64,000 bases of DNA from Alitta virens (taxonomy: Eukaryota; Annelida; Polychaeta; Phyllodocida; Nereididae). The first letter of the stretch is position 1. Each line of letters starts with the position of its first letter. The position numbers and the translations under genes are program-made. Under the pieces are notes generated by a model. It searched no databases. It saw only the letters and a program-made list of their open reading frames with translations, and was not told where the DNA came from. Positions 62,446-64,000 of this stretch are shown piece after piece. The stretch covers positions 39,337,995 through 39,401,994 of the forward strand of contig OW028581.1 in NCBI GenBank assembly GCA_932294295.1, written 5' to 3'.

Positions 62446-64000
62446 TAATAATAACTAGACTTGCAATTGTCCCTGACAATTACGATAAACTTTCCTTTCC
62501 TTTAACTTTCATAACCTTTTTCTTTCTCATATAAATACTACAAATAACCTAACAAAGAAGCCGGTAGTATTTGTGCTCTGATCATTCCTGAAGCGTTATG
62601 ATTTTTCACAATGACAACAATTTATTAAGGCACTAAATCCTAAGAAATCACTGTCTTATCCTCTGAGACTATTCATAAATGAACAGACAACTGTAATGGT
62701 GATGACCTTTCAAAAAATGTTTTTCAGAAAGCTGTACTCTTCATAGGACCCAGGTTCAAAACGCCTGAAAATTGCATATATAGGACACGCTGTGACCTTG
62801 ACCCTGTAACCCAAAATTCTGAAATAACTCACATTTGTAAAGCACATGTATATACACTCCTGTGAATTTTTTTGGTTCAATCTATCAACAACATTTTGGT
62901 CTTAGTAAGCAATTCAGGCTTTAAGAGTGATAAAAAAATTTTAGGACCTAAGCTGTTTGATGAAGGTAATTGCCCTATTACGGTAATGTAGTACTACCCA
63001 GAGGACATATATGTGCAAAATATGAATGAAATTGAAGACTTTCTTCCTGCTTTTTTGGGGCGAGAAACATAAATTTACTAACATTCATTGTAAAAATTGC
63101 TGACTCAGCCGTCCAGGGAGGTAGGTAGGTAGGTCTCCCCATTGGATAACATGGGAAAGAGAATTTTGCCTCAAGTTTCAAAACTAATTAAGGTTGGTGA
63201 ATAGACAAGGTGTCCTATGTAATCTCCTAATTTTTCTCTGCATAATGACACCAGTTGGATGAAATTTGGTTGAATAGAACTGGAGTTAAAAATTATTGAA
63301 ATTTGGACTGAAAAAAAATTCCAGGGCCTAAGGTGTTTAATCAAGGCCCTTGCCCTTCTGCATTCACATAGTACTCCCTAGAGGACATATGTGTGAAAAG
63401 TATGAAGAAAATTGAAAAAGTCTTTCCTACTGTTTTTGGGGCAAAACACGTAAACCTGCTAACATTCATTGTAAAAATTGCTGACTCAGCGGTCCAGGGT
63501 TCTGGGAGGTAGGTAGGTCAGCAATTCAGTGATAAAAAAATTCTAGGACCTAAGCTGTTTGATGAAAGTAATTGCCCTTTTACAGTAATGTAGTACTACA
63601 CAGAGTACATATATGTGCAAAATATAAATGAAATTGAAGACTTTCTTCCTGCTTTTTTGGGGTGATGCACATAAACTTCCTAACATTCATTGTAAAAATT
63701 GCTGACTCAGCGCTTCAGGGTTGGTAGGTCTTCCCATTGGATAACATGGGAAAGAGAATTTTGGCTCCAAGTTCGAAACTGGTAAAGGTTGGTGAATAGA
63801 CATTTTATCCTAGGTAAAGGCCTAATTTTTCTCTACATAATGACACCAGTTGCATGAAATTTGGTTGAATAGAAATGGAGTTAAAAATTATTGAAATTTG
63901 GAATGAAAAAAATTCCAGGGCCTAGGGTTTTTAAGCAAAGCCCTTGCCCTTTGACATTTACATAGTACTCCTTAGAGGACATATCTGTAAAAAAAATGGT
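62446..64000. repeat. 2,235-bp tandem unit, copy 2, cut by window edge
   Basis: Second copy in direct orientation, running off the right edge after about 1,555 bp. Near identity with copy 1 means either a recent duplication, an active array, or an assembly artefact. Confidence 0.9.

Overview
This is eukaryotic, intron-rich, AT-rich animal DNA. GT/AG introns of about 0.1-5 kb, a Rab-family gene with EF-hands, and a DEG/ENaC-type channel gene with MAM and LDL-receptor class A modules point to a metazoan, most likely a marine invertebrate (deuterostome or lophotrochozoan). I cannot name the species. Nothing prokaryotic is present.

Layout. 1-9.26 kb: no supported host exon. It holds a decayed LINE, at least one MITE-like element, tRNA-derived SINE fragments, a large GATA microsatellite, a near-perfect hairpin and a 31-bp minisatellite. 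9.27-16.09 kb (+): two phase-matched exons forming the 3' part of a WD40-repeat gene, with an intron rich in repeats. 16.1-18.7 kb: convergent 3' ends. 18.73-32.32 kb (-): a complete RASEF (Rab45)-type gene. Sixteen shared exons (coiled coil, low-complexity linker, Rab GTPase, C-terminal CC) are preceded by either of two alternative first coding exons, each carrying its own EF-hand pair. 32.4-38.7 kb: intergenic, with a cluster of nuclear-receptor, E-box and YY1-like motifs near 36.5-37.1 kb and an unexplained GC-richer block near 37.9-38.2 kb. 38.72-58.96 kb (-): 25 exons, all phase-compatible, reading about 1,548 residues of one protein whose 5' end lies beyond what I can find. 60.2-64.0 kb: a 2,235-bp unit repeated in tandem and running off the right edge.

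The most interesting locus is the 25-exon gene. Its C-terminal part is a DEG/ENaC (ASIC-like) sodium-channel ectodomain plus TM2. Upstream in the same reading frame come LDLa, MAM, a Thr/Ser-rich mucin-like linker, MAM, MAM, LDLa and an acidic linker. The module array is bounded by phase-1 introns, and the three MAM domains share one three-exon phase pattern (1-1, 1-0, 0-1), as expected for exon shuffling and tandem duplication. A second insertion of about 495 mainly helical residues sits between the cysteine-rich thumb and the palm strand before TM2, where ASIC1 has only about 30 residues. I did not find the first transmembrane segment in the window.

The RASEF-type gene should make a membrane-trafficking GTPase in two forms with different calcium-sensing N-termini. 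The two first exons end in the same phase and both can splice to the exon at 25994-26143. I see no functional link between the three genes.
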